A stretch of DNA of 64,000 nucleotides from CAWHHZ01 sp963829355 (GCA_963829355.1 CAWHHZ010000013.1:1-64000); one strand, 5' to 3'; counted from the stretch's first letter, positions 26,863 to 35,629 are shown. Program-made: numbers and translations. The notes: generated by a model not told the origin, from the letters alone.

Positions 26863-27459
26863 TCAGGCGGGCAACGAGCGGAGTCCTTCGATCAGAATCA
26901 GCGTGCCCGAGACGAGGAAGAGGACCGCGGCCGCCCAGCGGATCACGCGCTCCGGAAGACGCTTTCCCGCAATTCTTCCGACCGTGATCCCCACGAGATT
27001 CGCCAGAATCATTCCTCCGGAGGCTCCTGCCCACACCGCCAGGTACGCCCGAGTTTCCGCGGCCAGCCCGATGGTCGCAACCATGCTCTTGTCGCCGATC
27101 TCGACGATGAAAAACGTGACGGCGACGGTCAGCACCGGACCGAGCGCGGCGAGCCGGCCCGGGGCCTCGTCATCCTCCTCTTCCGGAGAGCCGAACGCCA
27201 TGAAGAGGGCGAAGACGATCAGAAGGATTCCAGTCCCGATCGTGAGCCACTGCTCCGGCACGATCTGCCCGATCGTCGCACCGATTCCGACGGATACCGC
27301 CGTGACCGAGAGCGTCCCGATGATCGCACCCGCCAACACCGAGCGCATGCGGAACCGTGTGGCGAACGCGAGTGCGATGAGCTGAGTCTTGTCTCCCAGC
27401 TCGGCCACGAACATCAGGACGAGCGACAGGAGAAGTGGGTTTGTCGGCAGATGCTCCAT
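26863..27459 (-). CDS. GDT1/TMEM165-family (UPF0016) cation exporter
   Basis: The 198-residue membrane protein has two copies of the family signature, AELGDKTQLIALAFATRF near the start and EIGDKSMVATIGLA after the middle. Each is E-x-G-D-K-(S/T), and together they form the cation site. About six membrane helices are predicted, in two inverted halves separated by an acidic loop (GSPEEEDDEAPG). Bacterial members export manganese, and eukaryotic ones exchange Mn/Ca for protons. It is a single gene between the dienelactone hydrolase and xseA. No manganese riboswitch was recognised upstream. Confidence 0.87.
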   Translation of the reverse strand: MEHLPTNPLLLSLVLMFVAELGDKTQLIALAFATRFRMRSVLAGAIIGTLSVTAVSVGIGATIGQIVPEQWLTIGTGILLIVFALFMAFGSPEEEDDEAPGRLAALGPVLTVAVTFFIVEIGDKSMVATIGLAAETRAYLAVWAGASGGMILANLVGITVGRIAGKRLPERVIRWAAAVLFLVSGTLILIEGLRSLPA

Positions 27460-27622
27460 CGGCGATCGGGAGTCTAACCGAAACCGGGATCATCCCTGAG
27501 CCGGTCCTCTTTCATCGTTCCCTGCCACGAACGGCAAGAAATCGCTTTCCAACTGTGTTCCGCCCCACGGAAGTTTGACTCGAACCTCATTCCCCCTTCA
27601 GCATTCAGCATTCGCTTCATCT

Positions 27623-27707
27623 TTCATCGTTCATCGTTCATCGTTCATCGTTCATCCTTTCATCGTTCATCGTTCATCGTTCATCGTTCATCGTTCATCG
27701 TTCATCG
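27623..27707. repeat. Twelve-unit TTCATCG tandem repeat upstream of xseA
   Basis: Five heptamers (the fifth TTCATCC), one extra T, then seven perfect TTCATCG units end 8 bp before the xseA ATG at 27716. The array occupies the normal ribosome-binding region. It is in an open frame joined to xseA, starting at 27575, that would read SSFIVHR repeatedly. Heptamer slippage would change that frame. Confidence 0.85.
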
Positions 27708-27715
27708 TTCCAACA

Positions 27716-29170
27716 ATGTCCGACTCCATCTTCACGGTCTCCGAGCTCCTCAGGATCGTCAATCTCGATCTCGGCAGCCGCTATGGCAACGTCGCGGTCG
27801 AGGGAGAGGTGACGAATTTCACGCGCTCCGGGGCGGGCCACTGCTACTTCACGATCAAGGACGAGGACGGACAGATCTCGGTCGTGTTGTTCGCGCAGTA
27901 CTCGAGAGGACTGAAGTTCGAGATCGATCAGGGGCTCTCGGTGGTCGTCCGCGGGAAGCTCAATATCTACGGCAAGCGCGGCACGTTTCAGTTGAATGCC
28001 GTCGCCGTGGAGCCGAAAGGTGTCGGCGCTTTGCAGCTCGCGTTCGAGCAACTCAAAGAACGGCTCGAGAAGGAAGGACTTTTCGCGGCCGCGCGCAAGC
28101 GTCCGATCCCGATGCTGCCGCAGCGGATCGCGATCGTCACATCCCCGACCGGCGCCGCGATCCGCGACATGCTTCACGTACTCGGCCGTCGTTTCGAGGG
28201 GCTCGAAGTCCAGATCTTCGCCGTGCGTGTCCAGGGAGACGAGTCTGCCGGAGAGATCGCGAGCGCTCTCGAGCACCTCTCGCGGTGGAACATGCATGAC
28301 GTGGTCATCGTCAGCCGGGGCGGAGGATCGATCGAGGATCTCTGGCCGTTCAACGAAGAGATCGTTGCTCGCGCCATCGCTGACTGTCCGATGCCGGTGA
28401 TCTCCGGGGTCGGACACGAGACCGACTTCACGATCGCCGATTTCGTCGCCGACCTGCGCGCACCCACTCCATCCGCGGCCGCGGAAATCGTCGTGAAGGC
28501 GAAGGACGAGATCTGTCTTCGGATCGACCACTCGGTCGAGAAAATCCGACGGACGATCGAGTCGAAGCTCGGCCTGATCCGGCACGATCTGCGCGATCTC
28601 TCCTCGGCTGACCGGCTCAGAGCTCTTCCTCACCGGATGGCTGCGCGGCGGCGGTCGCTCGAGCACTACCGCGTCACGCTCTACCGTCGACTCGAGCAAC
28701 TTTCGCGGCAGATGCGCGAACGGCTTCAGCGGGTTCGCGAGCCTCTGGCCGCGTTCCCCTCGCGGCTCGCGCTCGACTCACGCGTGAAGGAAGTCGCGCG
28801 GCTCGAGGAAACGATGCACCGTCTTCTTCACCACAGGATCGACCGCGATCGTCATCGCCTGAGTAATCTCGCACACACACTCGAAGCGGTCTCCCCCCTC
28901 TCGGTTCTCTCCCGTGGCTATGCGATCGCATTCACGGACGGAAAGAAACGGACGGTTCTTCAGGACCCGGCGAGGGTCGAGATCGGCGATGCGATTCACG
29001 TCCAGTTGAGCGGGGGAAGCCTCCAATGTACGGTTGACGGGAAGACGCTGGGACTCGAAACTGTGCTTCCGCCACTCGAGGAGACGCCTCGTCCGCAGAA
29101 ATCGAAAAGGCGGCAGAAGGACGCCACCGAGTCGCCGCAGACGGCTCTCGAGCTCGGAGACAAATCATGA
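27716..29170 (+). CDS. xseA: Exodeoxyribonuclease VII large subunit
   Basis: The 484-residue protein has an N-terminal OB fold (about 5-100: VEGEVTNFTRSGAGHCYFTI) and a catalytic domain with PQRIAIVTSPTGAAIRDML and VVIVSRGGGSIEDLWPFN, including the conserved DLW-FN and GVGHETDFTIADFV blocks. A coiled-coil region and a C-terminal segment follow (SVLSRGYAI). With XseB it degrades single-stranded DNA from both ends in repair. I chose ATG 27716 where family similarity begins (MSDSIFTVSELL). There is no Shine-Dalgarno sequence because the heptamer array lies directly upstream; the in-frame start at 27575 would add 47 low-complexity residues. Confidence 0.93.
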   Translation: MSDSIFTVSELLRIVNLDLGSRYGNVAVEGEVTNFTRSGAGHCYFTIKDEDGQISVVLFAQYSRGLKFEIDQGLSVVVRGKLNIYGKRGTFQLNAVAVEPKGVGALQLAFEQLKERLEKEGLFAAARKRPIPMLPQRIAIVTSPTGAAIRDMLHVLGRRFEGLEVQIFAVRVQGDESAGEIASALEHLSRWNMHDVVIVSRGGGSIEDLWPFNEEIVARAIADCPMPVISGVGHETDFTIADFVADLRAPTPSAAAEIVVKAKDEICLRIDHSVEKIRRTIESKLGLIRHDLRDLSSADRLRALPHRMAARRRSLEHYRVTLYRRLEQLSRQMRERLQRVREPLAAFPSRLALDSRVKEVARLEETMHRLLHHRIDRDRHRLSNLAHTLEAVSPLSVLSRGYAIAFTDGKKRTVLQDPARVEIGDAIHVQLSGGSLQCTVDGKTLGLETVLPPLEETPRPQKSKRRQKDATESPQTALELGDKS

Positions 29171-29415
29171 CCGAAAAACTGGAACAGAATTTCGAGGACT
29201 CATTCAAGGAACTGGAATCGATCGTGCGCCGTCTCGAAGGAGAGCAGCTGACGCTCGACGATTCCCTGGCACTCTTCGAGAAGGGAATCCATCTCAGCCG
29301 CTTCTGTCACCAGAAGCTCTCCGAAGTGGAGAAGAAGATCGAGCTGATCCTGGCCGACGCCAAGGGAGATCCGGCGACCAGGCCCTTTGAGGAGAGCGAC
29401 GAGGACGAGCGTTGA
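29167..29415 (+). CDS. xseB: Exodeoxyribonuclease VII small subunit
   Basis: The 82-residue protein is a typical XseB: FEDSFKELESIVRRLEGEQLTLDDSLALFEKGI followed by LSEVEKKIELI, two helices that pack on the XseA coiled coil. The start ATG overlaps the xseA stop as ATGA, so synthesis is coupled to give the several small subunits needed per large one. Its own stop overlaps the ispA TTG start. Length matches the family. Confidence 0.93.
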   Translation: MTEKLEQNFEDSFKELESIVRRLEGEQLTLDDSLALFEKGIHLSRFCHQKLSEVEKKIELILADAKGDPATRPFEESDEDER

Positions 29416-30341
29416 ATCAACCGGCAGCATCTCTCGATCTCACACCGTGGCTCATGTCGCGGCGGGAGCAGGTCGATCTGACGCTCGATCGTCATCTTCC
29501 CGCTCCCGACACGCTCCCTGCCGTCATTCACGACGCGATGCGGTACTCGGTTCTCGCCGGAGGGAAGCGGGTCAGACCGATCCTCGCGATCGCAGCCGCC
29601 GAAGCATGCGGGGCGGACATCGAGTCGTTGCTCAAGTCCTTCTGCGCACTGGAGCTGATCCATACCTACTCGCTGGTTCACGATGACCTCCCGGCCCTCG
29701 ACAATGACGATCTCCGCCGCGGTAGAAAAACCTCGCACGTCGTCTACGGTGAGGCGACCGCGATCCTGACGGGGGACGCGCTGCTGACAGAGGCCTTCTC
29801 CTGGCTGTCGGAGCCGGTCGAGGGGGTAAATCCCGCTCGCCAGCTCGACGCCGTGCGTCTCGTTGCGCGAGCAGTCGACTCGAAAGGGATGATCGGGGGG
29901 CAGGTCGCGGATCTCGAGGCGGAGAATCTCGACGACTCCAGATTGTCGCCGGAAGAGCTGCTCGAGCGGCTCGAGTTCATCCATCGGAACAAGACCGGAC
30001 AGCTTCTGACCGCATCGGTTCTCCTCGGAGGCACCCTCGCCGGAGCCGATCAACGCACGCTCGACGCGCTCCGTAACTATGGGGAGGCCATCGGGCTCGC
30101 GTTCCAGATCGTCGACGATCTACTCGACATGGAGGGGACATCCGAGTCACTCGGCAAGACGGCAGGAAAGGACCAGGAACAGGGAAAACTGACCTATCCC
30201 GCGATTATGGGAACGGAGTCCGCACGGGCACGGGCAGGAGAGCTCCTCGAGATCGCCGAGCGGTCCGCGGAGCTCGTCGGCGACCCGGGTACGAACTATC
30301 TTGGCCCGATCGCCCGTTACATATGCTCACGCTCCTCGTAA
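29412..30341 (+). CDS. ispA: Polyprenyl (farnesyl/geranylgeranyl) diphosphate synthase
   Basis: The 309-residue protein has the first aspartate-rich motif in LVHDDLPALDNDDLRRG and the second in FQIVDDLLDMEG. It also has GGKRVRPILAIAAAEA near residue 55 and the KTGQLLTASV lysine region, all of all-E prenyl transferases. It would condense IPP with allylic diphosphates to make C15 or C20 chains. The spacing between the two Asp motifs and the length favour the IspA type. The start is TTG 29412, overlapping xseB as TTGA. It supplies the same pathway as dxs just downstream. Confidence 0.9.
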   Translation: MNQPAASLDLTPWLMSRREQVDLTLDRHLPAPDTLPAVIHDAMRYSVLAGGKRVRPILAIAAAEACGADIESLLKSFCALELIHTYSLVHDDLPALDNDDLRRGRKTSHVVYGEATAILTGDALLTEAFSWLSEPVEGVNPARQLDAVRLVARAVDSKGMIGGQVADLEAENLDDSRLSPEELLERLEFIHRNKTGQLLTASVLLGGTLAGADQRTLDALRNYGEAIGLAFQIVDDLLDMEGTSESLGKTAGKDQEQGKLTYPAIMGTESARARAGELLEIAERSAELVGDPGTNYLGPIARYICSRSS

Positions 30342-30398
30342 ACGACAGAGCCGCCCCAGCCTTTGCGCTGCAAAGGAGACGGGCGTCAGGAACTGACT

Positions 30399-32315
30399 AT
30401 GGCAAGATTTCTCGATACGATCGACTCACCCGCAGACATCCGAAAGCTGAATCTCCAGCAGCTCGAAGCACTCGCTGAGGAGATCCGTGAACGGATCATC
30501 GACGTCGTCTCCGAAAAGGGAGGCCACTTCGGTGGCAATCTCGGAGTCGTCGAGCTCACGCTCGCGCTTCACTACGTCTTCGACACTCCGCGCGACCAGC
30601 TCGTGTGGGACACGGGACACCAGACCTACCCCCACAAGCTGATCACCGGTCGCCGGGAGAGATTCCACACGATCCGCCAGCACGACGGAATCTCCGGGTT
30701 CTGCAAGCGCGAGGAGTCGATCTACGACGTCTTCAACGCGGGTCATGCCTCGACGTCGATCTCCTCGGCGCTCGGCATCGCGGTCGCCCGAGATTTCCGG
30801 GGCGAGGACTACCGTGTGGCGGCGGTCGTTGGCGACGGTGCGCTCTCCGGAGGTCTCGCATTCGAAGGTCTCAACCAGGCGGGGCATCTCAAGCGCAAGC
30901 TTTTCCTCGTGCTCAACGACAACGACATGTCGATCTCGACGAACGTCGGCGCGATCAGTGGATACCTCAACCAGATCATCAAGGGCCAGAAGTACAACAA
31001 GGTCAAAGATCTGGCGAAGGGCGTCATGGAGCGCATCCCGGTCGTGGGCGATCGCATTCATGACGTTGCGTCCGACGTCGAGGATCTCGTCAAGCACCTG
31101 ATCGTCCCCGGGCTGTTGTTCGAAGAGCTCGGATTCAAGTACCTCGGACCGTATGACGGGCACGACCTGCGGTTTCTCATCGACACGTTCGAGAAGTACA
31201 AGGACTTCGACGGTCCGATCCTCTTCCACGTGATCACCAAGAAGGGGAAAGGCTACAAGCCTGCAGAGGCGAAGCCGATCTGGTCCCATGGAGTCACTCC
31301 TTTCGACAAGGCGAGCGGAAAAGTGCACAAGGCGACGAAGCCCGGCGCACCGAAGTACACGGGGGTGTTTGCGGATGCCCTGACGGAGCTCGCGAAACAG
31401 GACGAGAAGATCGTCGGCATCACCGCCGCCATGCCGGAGGGAACCGGGATGGACAAGTTCGGTCAGGCGTTCCCGGACCGCATGTTCGATGTCGGTATCG
31501 CCGAAGAGCATGCGGTGACGTTTGCCGGAGGACTTGCGACGCAGGGGATGAAGCCGGTCGCCGCGATCTACTCGACGTTCCTCCAGCGCGCCTTTGATCA
31601 GACCTTCCACGACGTCGCGATCATGGATCTGCCGGTCGTTTTCTGTATGGACCGCGCCGGAATCGTCGGCGCTGACGGCCCGACGCACCACGGCATCTAC
31701 GATATGGCGTTCCTCCGGATTCTGCCGAACATGATCTGCATGGCACCGAAGGACGAGAACGAGCTGCGTCACATGCTGAAGACCGCCATCGACTCCGGCA
31801 AGCCGTGCTCGCTGCGCTACCCCCGCGGAGAGGGTGAGGGCGTCGAGCTCGATGCGGAGATCCGGGCCCTGCCAATCGGGAAGGGCGAAGTGATGCGCGA
31901 AGGGTCCGCGGCGACGATTTTCGCTATCGGCGCTGAAGTATGGCCTTCGGTACAGGCGGCAGAGCTGCTGGAGAAGGAAGGCATTTCGGTCGCGGTCGTC
32001 AACGCCAGATTCATCAAACCGGTCGACGAAGAGCTGGTCCGTCGATTCTGCAAACCGGGATCGCGTGTGATGACGGTCGAGGAGGGTTCGCTCGCGGGAG
32101 GGTTCGGCTCGGCAGTGATGGAGAAGACCCAGGAGCTCGGTATCTCCGGGGTTGAATTCGAAAGGGTCGGCGTGCCGGACGAGATCGTCCACCACGGGTC
32201 ACAATCAGTGCTCCGGGCACAATTCGACCTCCATCCCGAAGGGATCGCCGCGAGAATGAAGGCGCTATTGCATCGCGAGAGAAGCGATCGCCGCCCGCGC
32301 GCTGCCAACGACTGA
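30399..32315 (+). CDS. dxs: 1-deoxy-D-xylulose-5-phosphate synthase
   Basis: The 638-residue thiamine-diphosphate enzyme condenses pyruvate and glyceraldehyde 3-phosphate, the first step of the MEP isoprenoid route. The N-terminal domain shows WDTGHQTYPHKLITGRR and the ThDP motif AAVVGDGALSGGLAFEGLN through LNDNDMSIS. The middle domain has DVGIAEEHAVTFAGGLA with the catalytic glutamate, and the C-terminal transketolase-like domain begins at about 500. I start at ATG 30399, with AGGAACTGACT upstream; a longer in-frame start at 30363 adds only 12 unconserved residues. Confidence 0.95.
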   Translation: MARFLDTIDSPADIRKLNLQQLEALAEEIRERIIDVVSEKGGHFGGNLGVVELTLALHYVFDTPRDQLVWDTGHQTYPHKLITGRRERFHTIRQHDGISGFCKREESIYDVFNAGHASTSISSALGIAVARDFRGEDYRVAAVVGDGALSGGLAFEGLNQAGHLKRKLFLVLNDNDMSISTNVGAISGYLNQIIKGQKYNKVKDLAKGVMERIPVVGDRIHDVASDVEDLVKHLIVPGLLFEELGFKYLGPYDGHDLRFLIDTFEKYKDFDGPILFHVITKKGKGYKPAEAKPIWSHGVTPFDKASGKVHKATKPGAPKYTGVFADALTELAKQDEKIVGITAAMPEGTGMDKFGQAFPDRMFDVGIAEEHAVTFAGGLATQGMKPVAAIYSTFLQRAFDQTFHDVAIMDLPVVFCMDRAGIVGADGPTHHGIYDMAFLRILPNMICMAPKDENELRHMLKTAIDSGKPCSLRYPRGEGEGVELDAEIRALPIGKGEVMREGSAATIFAIGAEVWPSVQAAELLEKEGISVAVVNARFIKPVDEELVRRFCKPGSRVMTVEEGSLAGGFGSAVMEKTQELGISGVEFERVGVPDEIVHHGSQSVLRAQFDLHPEGIAARMKALLHRERSDRRPRAAND

Positions 32316-32320
32316 CGAAT

Positions 32321-32419
32321 CGCTCCGCCGGCACCCTGCCGGCGGAGCGCAGGCTCCCAGCCTGCGCGTCTGTCTCGTGGCGGCAGGGGTGCCGCCACTC
32401 CGCCGGCTGGGAGCCGGCG
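32321..32419. repeat. Block of four GC-rich hairpins
   Basis: Four perfect inverted repeats follow each other. They are 32321-32349 (12-bp stem, CGCTCCGCCGGC), 32347-32367 (GCGCAGGCT/AGCCTGCGC), 32377-32398 (GTGGCGGCA/TGCCGCCAC) and 32401-32419 (CGCCGGCT/AGCCGGCG). The same hairpin words recur, rearranged, at 60735-60837. The block lies between dxs and the PilZ gene, in a 176-bp gap otherwise empty. Confidence 0.8.
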
Positions 32420-32491
32420 CTCCGGGGGTCGTCCCTCCTGTTCTACAATGTGGGACAGCGCGAGGGAGCTCATCAGCAAGCGGAGGGTGCG

Positions 32492-32788
32492 ATGGACAAG
32501 GAACGAAGCGAATCGAGATTCAAGGCCAGCTTTCCGGTCGAGGTCGAGTCGAAGGGTGGCGTGCTCGTCGACATGAGCAGCTCCGGAATCGCATTCGAAA
32601 CCGATCAGCCGTACGAAGTGGGAGATACGATCGATCTGACCGTGCGGGTTGGACGGAATCCGGAGAAGGGAATGGAGCTCGCCTGTACGGGACGCGTCGT
32701 GCGGGTCGAAAAGCGTGATGGCTCGAACATCGTTGCCGCTACCGTGGAGTGGAAAGAAGACGACGTCACTCCGGCGACGCAGAGCTGA
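32492..32788 (+). CDS. PilZ-domain protein, stand-alone
   Basis: The 98-residue protein is a single PilZ beta-barrel: RFKASFPVEVE, then VDMSSSGIAFETD (a D-x-S-x-x-G motif), then VRVEKRDGS. PilZ domains usually bind cyclic-di-GMP through an RxxxR and D/NxSxxG pair. The second motif is present, but the N-terminal arginine motif (ERSESR, about 4-9) is only partly typical, so binding is probable but not assured. I start at ATG 32492, behind GGAGGGTG. Such small proteins usually modulate motility or exopolysaccharide; no partner gene is evident here. Confidence 0.83.
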   Translation: MDKERSESRFKASFPVEVESKGGVLVDMSSSGIAFETDQPYEVGDTIDLTVRVGRNPEKGMELACTGRVVRVEKRDGSNIVAATVEWKEDDVTPATQS

Positions 32789-32806
32789 GCGGATCGACGC
32801 GTCCCG

Positions 32807-33559
32807 ATGGCTAAGAAAGTGCGGCTCGATGCTGCTCTGGTTTCGCGGCAACTCGTACCATCCCGCGCGCGCGGACAGGCGTTGATCATGGCGCGGCGCA
32901 TTCGGGTCAATGGAGAGATCATCGACAAGGCGGGTGCTCCGGTTCTTCCGGAGGACGAGATCGAGATCGTGGCGCTCGATCATCCATGGGTCGGCCGCGG
33001 CGGGATGAAGCTCGACAAGGCTCTCACGCATTTCGAGATCGACGTGACCGGGCTGATCTGTGCCGATATCGGCTCATCCACCGGCGGCTTTACCGATGTT
33101 CTGCTCTCCCGGGGAGCGCGGCGTGTCCACGCGATCGACGTCGGGTACGGGCAGCTCGACCAGAAGCTTCGTGATGACCCTCGCGTGGTGGTGATGGAGC
33201 GCACCAATGCTCGCTATCTCGAGCCGGAGGACGTCGAACCATTCGACTTCGTCTGTGTCGATGTCTCGTTCATTTCGCTCGAGATGATCATTCCGGTTGC
33301 CGTACGACTCTCATCTCCGCTGTTCCATCTCGTCACGTTGATCAAACCGCAGTTCGAAGCCGGCCGCGGCAACGTCGGAAAGGGCGGAATTGTGCGGGAG
33401 CAAGCAGTCCGGGATGAGGTGGTGGAACGGATCGTGAGTTTCGCGGAACTGCAGGGGCTGCGGGTAATCGGAGTGATCGAGAGCCCGATTCGCGGCGCCG
33501 AGGGGAATGTCGAGTACCTGATGTACGCGAAGCGGGATACCGAGATCTGGTCATCCTGA
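32807..33559 (+). CDS. tlyA: TlyA-family rRNA 2'-O-methyltransferase
   Basis: The 250-residue protein has an N-terminal S4 RNA-binding domain (1-60: RLDAALVSRQL, ARRIRVNGEIIDKAG) and an FtsJ-type SAM methyltransferase domain. The latter includes ICADIGSSTGGFTDVLLSRGA and the catalytic-lysine and aspartate positions in FVCVDVSFISLEMI and LIKPQFEAGRGNVGKGG. Homologues methylate 16S C1409 and 23S C1920, affecting capreomycin sensitivity. It completes the conserved xseAB-ispA-dxs-tlyA cluster. The last codons TCA TCC TGA fall in an intergenic repeat, so the repeat provides the stop. Confidence 0.92.
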   Translation: MAKKVRLDAALVSRQLVPSRARGQALIMARRIRVNGEIIDKAGAPVLPEDEIEIVALDHPWVGRGGMKLDKALTHFEIDVTGLICADIGSSTGGFTDVLLSRGARRVHAIDVGYGQLDQKLRDDPRVVVMERTNARYLEPEDVEPFDFVCVDVSFISLEMIIPVAVRLSSPLFHLVTLIKPQFEAGRGNVGKGGIVREQAVRDEVVERIVSFAELQGLRVIGVIESPIRGAEGNVEYLMYAKRDTEIWSS

Positions 33560-33691
33560 GCGCAGCGAAGGATCGCGTACGGGATGCCTCGACGTGAATT
33601 GGGGAGGGGACTGCGGCGAGTATGACTCCACGAACCGTAACCACCGCCAACGCAGGGCACGCTGGATTTTTTCACAGCCTCTCAGGATGAC
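33550..33691. repeat. Intergenic GTCATCCTGAG repeat, copy 3
   Basis: The left arm GTCATCCTGAGCGCAGCGAAG overlaps the tlyA stop. The right arm ends CAGCCTCTCAGGATGAC at 33691. The interior contains GCGTACGGGATGCCTCGACG and GTGAATTGGGG, words shared with the copy at 55620. It lies between convergent tlyA and the phosphoesterase gene. Confidence 0.75.
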
Positions 33692-33718
33692 AGCTTGTTC
33701 TTACATTCCGCCGCGCGA

Positions 33719-34471
33719 TCACTTCGTCGCTGGTTGGGAGATGGGGACCTCGTAGAGACGGAACGGTGTCTTCTTTCCGTTCTGCTTCGCCATCAGTGGC
33801 ATCGCGACGTTGTAGACCGGAATGCCACTCTTGGTCCGCCCCTCGGGAGAACCGTAGTGGGCATGTCCGTGGAAGACCACATCAGCCCGGAATCGGTCGA
33901 TCGGCTCCTCGAGCCGAGTGGATCCGAGAAATGGCGCGATCTGATCCGGCTCTCCGACGATCGTTTCGTGGACGGGAGAGTAATGCAGCAGGACGACTTT
34001 GGCTTCCGTTCTGAGCTCGGCGAGTGCACGCTCGAGCTTCATGGCCTCATCGGCGCTCTCCTGAACGAACGCCTTGATCGCGGGCTCGCCCCACGGAGTG
34101 AGAGCGCGACGGCCGAATCCTCCGCCAAAACCCTTCGCCCCCGCGAACCCGACCGGGCCGACAGTGGTCGATGTGCCATCGAGAACCTTGATTCCGGCAT
34201 TGCAGAATACTGATGCGACCTCGTCCTGCTTCCCGCTCTCGAAGTCGTGGTTGCCGAGCACCGCGATCACCGGTATCGAAAGCGCCGGCCGCAGCTCCTC
34301 GAGCAGGAGCTCCGCCTCTTCCCGCGTCCCGTACTTGGTCAGATCTCCCAGGAGAAGCAGTACGTCGGCACTCTCCGCAGCCGCTTCGAACATCGGCTGC
34401 AGCGTACCGCGGCAATCTGCGCCGCAGTGAATGTCTCCAACCGCGGCAATCGTGAAGCCTCCTTCAGTCAA
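33719..34471 (-). CDS. Metallophosphoesterase
   Basis: The 250-residue calcineurin-like phosphoesterase has all metal motifs in order: VGDIHCG (D-x-H), LLGDLTKYG (GD), LGNHDFE (GNHD/E), VLLHYSP, and FHGHAHYG (GHxH). Two metal ions would hydrolyse a phosphomono- or diester. There is no signal peptide. The start is TTG 34471, which overlaps the upstream nucleotidyltransferase gene by 8 bp, so the two are translationally coupled. The product level may need the upstream gene. The substrate is unknown; coupling hints at a nucleotide-modified target. Confidence 0.85.
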   Translation of the reverse strand: MTEGGFTIAAVGDIHCGADCRGTLQPMFEAAAESADVLLLLGDLTKYGTREEAELLLEELRPALSIPVIAVLGNHDFESGKQDEVASVFCNAGIKVLDGTSTTVGPVGFAGAKGFGGGFGRRALTPWGEPAIKAFVQESADEAMKLERALAELRTEAKVVLLHYSPVHETIVGEPDQIAPFLGSTRLEEPIDRFRADVVFHGHAHYGSPEGRTKSGIPVYNVAMPLMAKQNGKKTPFRLYEVPISQPATK

Positions 34472-35297
34472 GAATCCCTTCCTCCTTCATCGCATTCGTC
34501 CAGTGCTCGACGTCTTCAGGGGTCATCGCGCCGGGCGGCTCGAGCCGGGCATCGAGGTAGCCCCATTCCTCGACATCGACCAGGTACTGAGCACGTGAAA
34601 GGAGCGTGCCGTTGACCACTTTCCGCTCTGGCGGAGGCTCGATCAGGTTGGTTCGAAGTTTTCTGATCAGGAGCTGTGTCACTCCGAGCGGCATCTTGTG
34701 TCGATCGAACGGATAAATGAAATGAAAGAGCACCAGATGGCTCAGAAGAACAGACCAGTGCTCGCCGAACCGTGCCAGCAATCGGGGCCAGTCGAGGGTC
34801 TCGGCGCAGGAGTGGAGAAGATGGGCGATTTCCCCTCCGTCATATCGTTCGCGCTCCATGATGAACGACTTCGACCAGATCAGCTCTTCGACCGGGCAGA
34901 AGAGAACCTCGTAACCCCAGAGCTCACCCGGTTCGGCGTGGGCGAACCATTCGTCATCGACGGGGGCAATGCCATTCCCCGAACCGTAGATGAAATCGAC
35001 AGTGCTTCCATCGCTGTGGGCCTTTCCGAGCCAGTGGGGAAAGGAGAGCTCTGTCGAATAGCCCTCTTCACGCATGATCTCGAGCGCGCGCGAGCATGAC
35101 TCCTGGCGGACGAAGACATCGAAGTCCTTCGACGCGCGATTCATCTTCGTGTGCGCATTGAACGCGTGGCCGCCGCCGATCATGAACTCGACGCCGTGCC
35201 GCTGGAGGATCTCGATGGTGTGCGTATAGAACGGTCTTCTCGCGTCGTCGCCGATCTCCTCTGACGACACTCGTTCTGCTGGGACAGGTGAATTCAT
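34464..35297 (-). CDS. Nucleotidyltransferase-fold protein
   Basis: The 277-residue protein has a minimal nucleotidyltransferase core: a glycine pair in FMIGGGHAFNAH, the metal-binding pair in SKDFDVFVRQ, and a third acidic strand near STVDFIYGSG. A helical C-terminal half follows (VLLSHLVLFHFIYPF). It resembles the nucleotidyltransferase/DUF2204-type proteins that may transfer AMP or similar groups. It overlaps the phosphoesterase gene by 8 bp. Whether it modifies protein, RNA or a small molecule cannot be told from sequence. Confidence 0.72.
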   Translation of the reverse strand: MNSPVPAERVSSEEIGDDARRPFYTHTIEILQRHGVEFMIGGGHAFNAHTKMNRASKDFDVFVRQESCSRALEIMREEGYSTELSFPHWLGKAHSDGSTVDFIYGSGNGIAPVDDEWFAHAEPGELWGYEVLFCPVEELIWSKSFIMERERYDGGEIAHLLHSCAETLDWPRLLARFGEHWSVLLSHLVLFHFIYPFDRHKMPLGVTQLLIRKLRTNLIEPPPERKVVNGTLLSRAQYLVDVEEWGYLDARLEPPGAMTPEDVEHWTNAMKEEGILD

Positions 35298-35404
35298 TCA
35301 GGGACAGTTCTCCTCGCTCATCGCACTTGTAACCATTCTCCAAAGTGCACCATCCATGCCTCGAACCGGTTGCGGTGGCACGCCGCGTGATTGGGTCAAA
35401 CAGA

Positions 35405-35629
35405 ATGATGGGATGGCCATTCATCATCAGCCTGGTCGTGATTCTTCTCGCATTCGGCGCGCTGCTCGCCGTGCTTGGCGTCATGAGACGAAAAACCGGC
35501 GGAGGACTCGGCCCAACCGAGTTCAGTGACGGGAGCATCTCGGCCGGTCCTACGGGATATCCGGAGGATTCGAGCGGATCGGGGCACAAGATCGATCCGA
35601 TCTCGAACGACGCCGCAGACTACAAGTAA
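35405..35629 (+). CDS. Small single-span membrane protein
   Basis: The 74-residue product from ATG 35405 (or 35408) begins MMGWPF, followed by one hydrophobic helix (FIISLVVILLAFGALLAVLG). Arg-Arg-Lys then marks the cytosolic side by the positive-inside rule, and a hydrophilic tail rich in Gly, Ser and Asp follows. An in-frame ATG at 35345 would extend it with unlikely residues. I do not recognise the family. It stands 79 bp before the hybrid kinase on the same strand, with no evident link. Confidence 0.5.
   Translation: MMGWPFIISLVVILLAFGALLAVLGVMRRKTGGGLGPTEFSDGSISAGPTGYPEDSSGSGHKIDPISNDAADYK

Noticed and set aside
27623..27707. Heptamer array as a CRISPR
   Set aside because: Units are 7 bp and directly adjacent with no spacers, so it is a simple tandem repeat.
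30426..32195. 589-codon open frame antisense to dxs
   Set aside because: It is a GC-rich mirror of the real gene: low-complexity, Arg/Asp/His-rich, no recognisable domain, and dxs on the other strand is unmistakable.
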